Shown: positions 16,265 through 17,365 of the stretch, in pieces | Layout: the number at the start of each line of letters is the position of its first letter | Numbering within the stretch: position 1 is the first letter of the stretch | Assembly (NCBI GenBank): GCA_016763955.1 | Contig: JAESSU010000228.1 | Location: 1 to 17,365 of the forward strand | DNA length: 17,365 nucleotides | Source: Phycisphaeraceae bacterium | GTDB taxonomy: Bacteria; Planctomycetota; Phycisphaerae; Phycisphaerales; Phycisphaeraceae | Direction of reading: 5' to 3' | Translations under genes and position numbers: made by a program | The notes under the pieces: generated by a model | What the model was told of the DNA's origin: nothing | The model's database searches: none | What the model saw: only the letters and a program-made list of their open reading frames with translations

Positions 16265-17357
16265 GCGAGGGCTTGATTTTTAACGTGACAATCTCATTGG
16301 CTCTATTGCCTGTGAGGACGGATCGTTGGAGCATGTCTGCAGCTTTTGAAATCATTTCGGGAAAATCGGTGACCCATTTAAGGACGCCAGACTCGTTGTA
16401 TTGACGGGTTCGGGCATTGGCCCCCGGGCCGGTGATGGCAGCTAATTGAAAGTTGTCAAGCTTTTCATATAAACCTGTTTGCACCATCACATAATCGAGG
16501 AATTCTTCTTGTGGGCAGAAGATGGTGTCGTAGCCACCTTCGTTAATTAGCTTTTGAATATCTTCTTTAAAGTGATCCACCATTGAAAAATCACATTGAT
16601 TAAGGTGTGAGATGAATTCAGAGATGCTGATTTGGACAAGGGTCATATCTTCGTTACGCCCGAGATCTTTGGCTTCATCACGAAGGCCTTGCATCAAATT
16701 TTGGTACGGCGAAATATGTAGATTGTCGATCAAACAAAGGATACGTTTTCGCTTCTTGGCAGCGAGCAGGGTTCGGCAAATCTCTCGGCCAGCTTCATAG
16801 GTGTCGAAAATCACTGCGGGCAATTGGGCGTTATCAAGCAATCGATCCACAAGCACAATAGGCAATTTTTTAGAGAGCTTCTCAAAATAGGGGCCGTTGG
16901 GATTGTTTTCGACTGGCCATAATAAAATGCCTTGAACACCATTGTTGACCGCATGCTCGACGATGTCTTTTTCGAGTGCGACATCTAATTGCGATGAGCG
17001 GACAACCATAAAATTGTCTCGGGCACTAAAACCTTGCTCGGCATATTGGAGCACCTGCTGCTCAAAGATCATATTGGCGGGGTAGGGCTGAATAAAGGCA
17101 AATAGAATCGCGGTTCGGGCGGCATGACTGACTTGCTGAACGATTGTGCCTTTGCCGTGGTGCGTTTGAACGATTCCCTCTTCTTCAAGTCCACGAATTG
17201 CCCGGCAGATGACTGTTGTACTCACACCAAAGTCGCTACAAAGTTTTCGGACAGAAGGTAAAGTGCTTCCAGGCTGATAGATACCTTGGCGCACCTGTTG
17301 TTTTAAACGGTGAGCGACCTGCTGGGATAACGAAACTTTATTGCCAACGGTTACCAT
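16257..17357 (-). CDS. GntR-HTH / LacI-type sugar-binding transcriptional regulator
   Basis: A 366-residue cytoplasmic DNA-binding protein. Residues about 8-75 form a GntR winged helix-turn-helix ([56 protein letters not shown]). Residues about 82-350 form a LacI/periplasmic-binding-protein-like effector domain ([57 protein letters not shown]). This is the AraR-type architecture, in which a sugar ligand normally releases the repressor from DNA. Its place at the head of a same-strand glycosidase cluster suggests that it controls the cluster. The frame is open to the edge of the window and only 8 bases precede the ATG with no visible ribosome binding site, so the true start could lie a few codons outside. 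The ligand cannot be inferred beyond a probable sugar. Confidence 0.87.
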   Translation of the reverse strand: MVTVGNKVSLSQQVAHRLKQQVRQGIYQPGSTLPSVRKLCSDFGVSTTVICRAIRGLEEEGIVQTHHGKGTIVQQVSHAARTAILFAFIQPYPANMIFEQQVLQYAEQGFSARDNFMVVRSSQLDVALEKDIVEHAVNNGVQGILLWPVENNPNGPYFEKLSKKLPIVLVDRLLDNAQLPAVIFDTYEAGREICRTLLAAKKRKRILCLIDNLHISPYQNLMQGLRDEAKDLGRNEDMTLVQISISEFISHLNQCDFSMVDHFKEDIQKLINEGGYDTIFCPQEEFLDYVMVQTGLYEKLDNFQLAAITGPGANARTRQYNESGVLKWVTDFPEMISKAADMLQRSVLTGNRANEIVTLKIKPSPL

Positions 17358-17365
17358 AACTGCAC

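Overview
The window looks like a glycan-degradation locus from a PVC-superphylum bacterium, most likely a planctomycete of the Phycisphaerae type or a member of the Lentisphaerae. The assignment rests on two short pseudopilins with the [25 protein letters not shown] signature and a C-terminal NVLHxxGHV tail, a GntR-HTH/LacI-type regulator, and several large secreted multidomain glycosidases with no SusC/SusD-like pair. No rRNA, tRNA, intact insertion sequence or CRISPR array is visible. Every convincing gene lies on the minus strand, so transcription runs from high to low coordinates.

Layout in transcription order: a GntR/LacI-type sugar-responsive regulator (17357-16257); two paralogous pseudopilins (16192-15491 and 15318-14623) separated by a terminator-like hairpin; a GH20-type secreted enzyme 'A' (14417-11787); a secreted TIM-barrel glycosidase-like gene 'B' broken by an internal deletion (11699-9577); a short remnant of an A-type 3' end (9564-9481); a secreted SGNH esterase with a CE2-like layout (9354-8188); a short remnant of a B-type 3' end (8166-8021); a 1007-residue GH20 enzyme 'C' (7925-4902) that overlaps by 4 bases with an intact B paralogue, 'B-prime' (4905-2728); and a third GH20 enzyme 'D' carrying an N-terminal carbohydrate-binding module (2640-436). 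Bases 1-435 hold no gene I can support.

The three GH20 proteins each keep the Asp-Glu pair of family 20, whose members use substrate-assisted catalysis on terminal beta-linked GlcNAc/GalNAc. Together with the SGNH esterase and the B family they suggest extracytoplasmic trimming of an N-acetylhexosamine-rich, perhaps acetylated, glycan. The regulator at the head would sense a released sugar. What the pseudopilins do is unknown.

The most informative signal is the decay. The middle of the cluster reads A - B(broken) - a-tail - SGNH - b-tail, which looks like the scar of a duplicated A-B module whose second copy lost everything but its two 3' tails, with the SGNH gene lying between them. Gene B itself carries an apparent 67-base deletion whose junction is a 10-base repeat. 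B and B-prime belong to a TIM-barrel family that I cannot place in a named glycoside hydrolase family.
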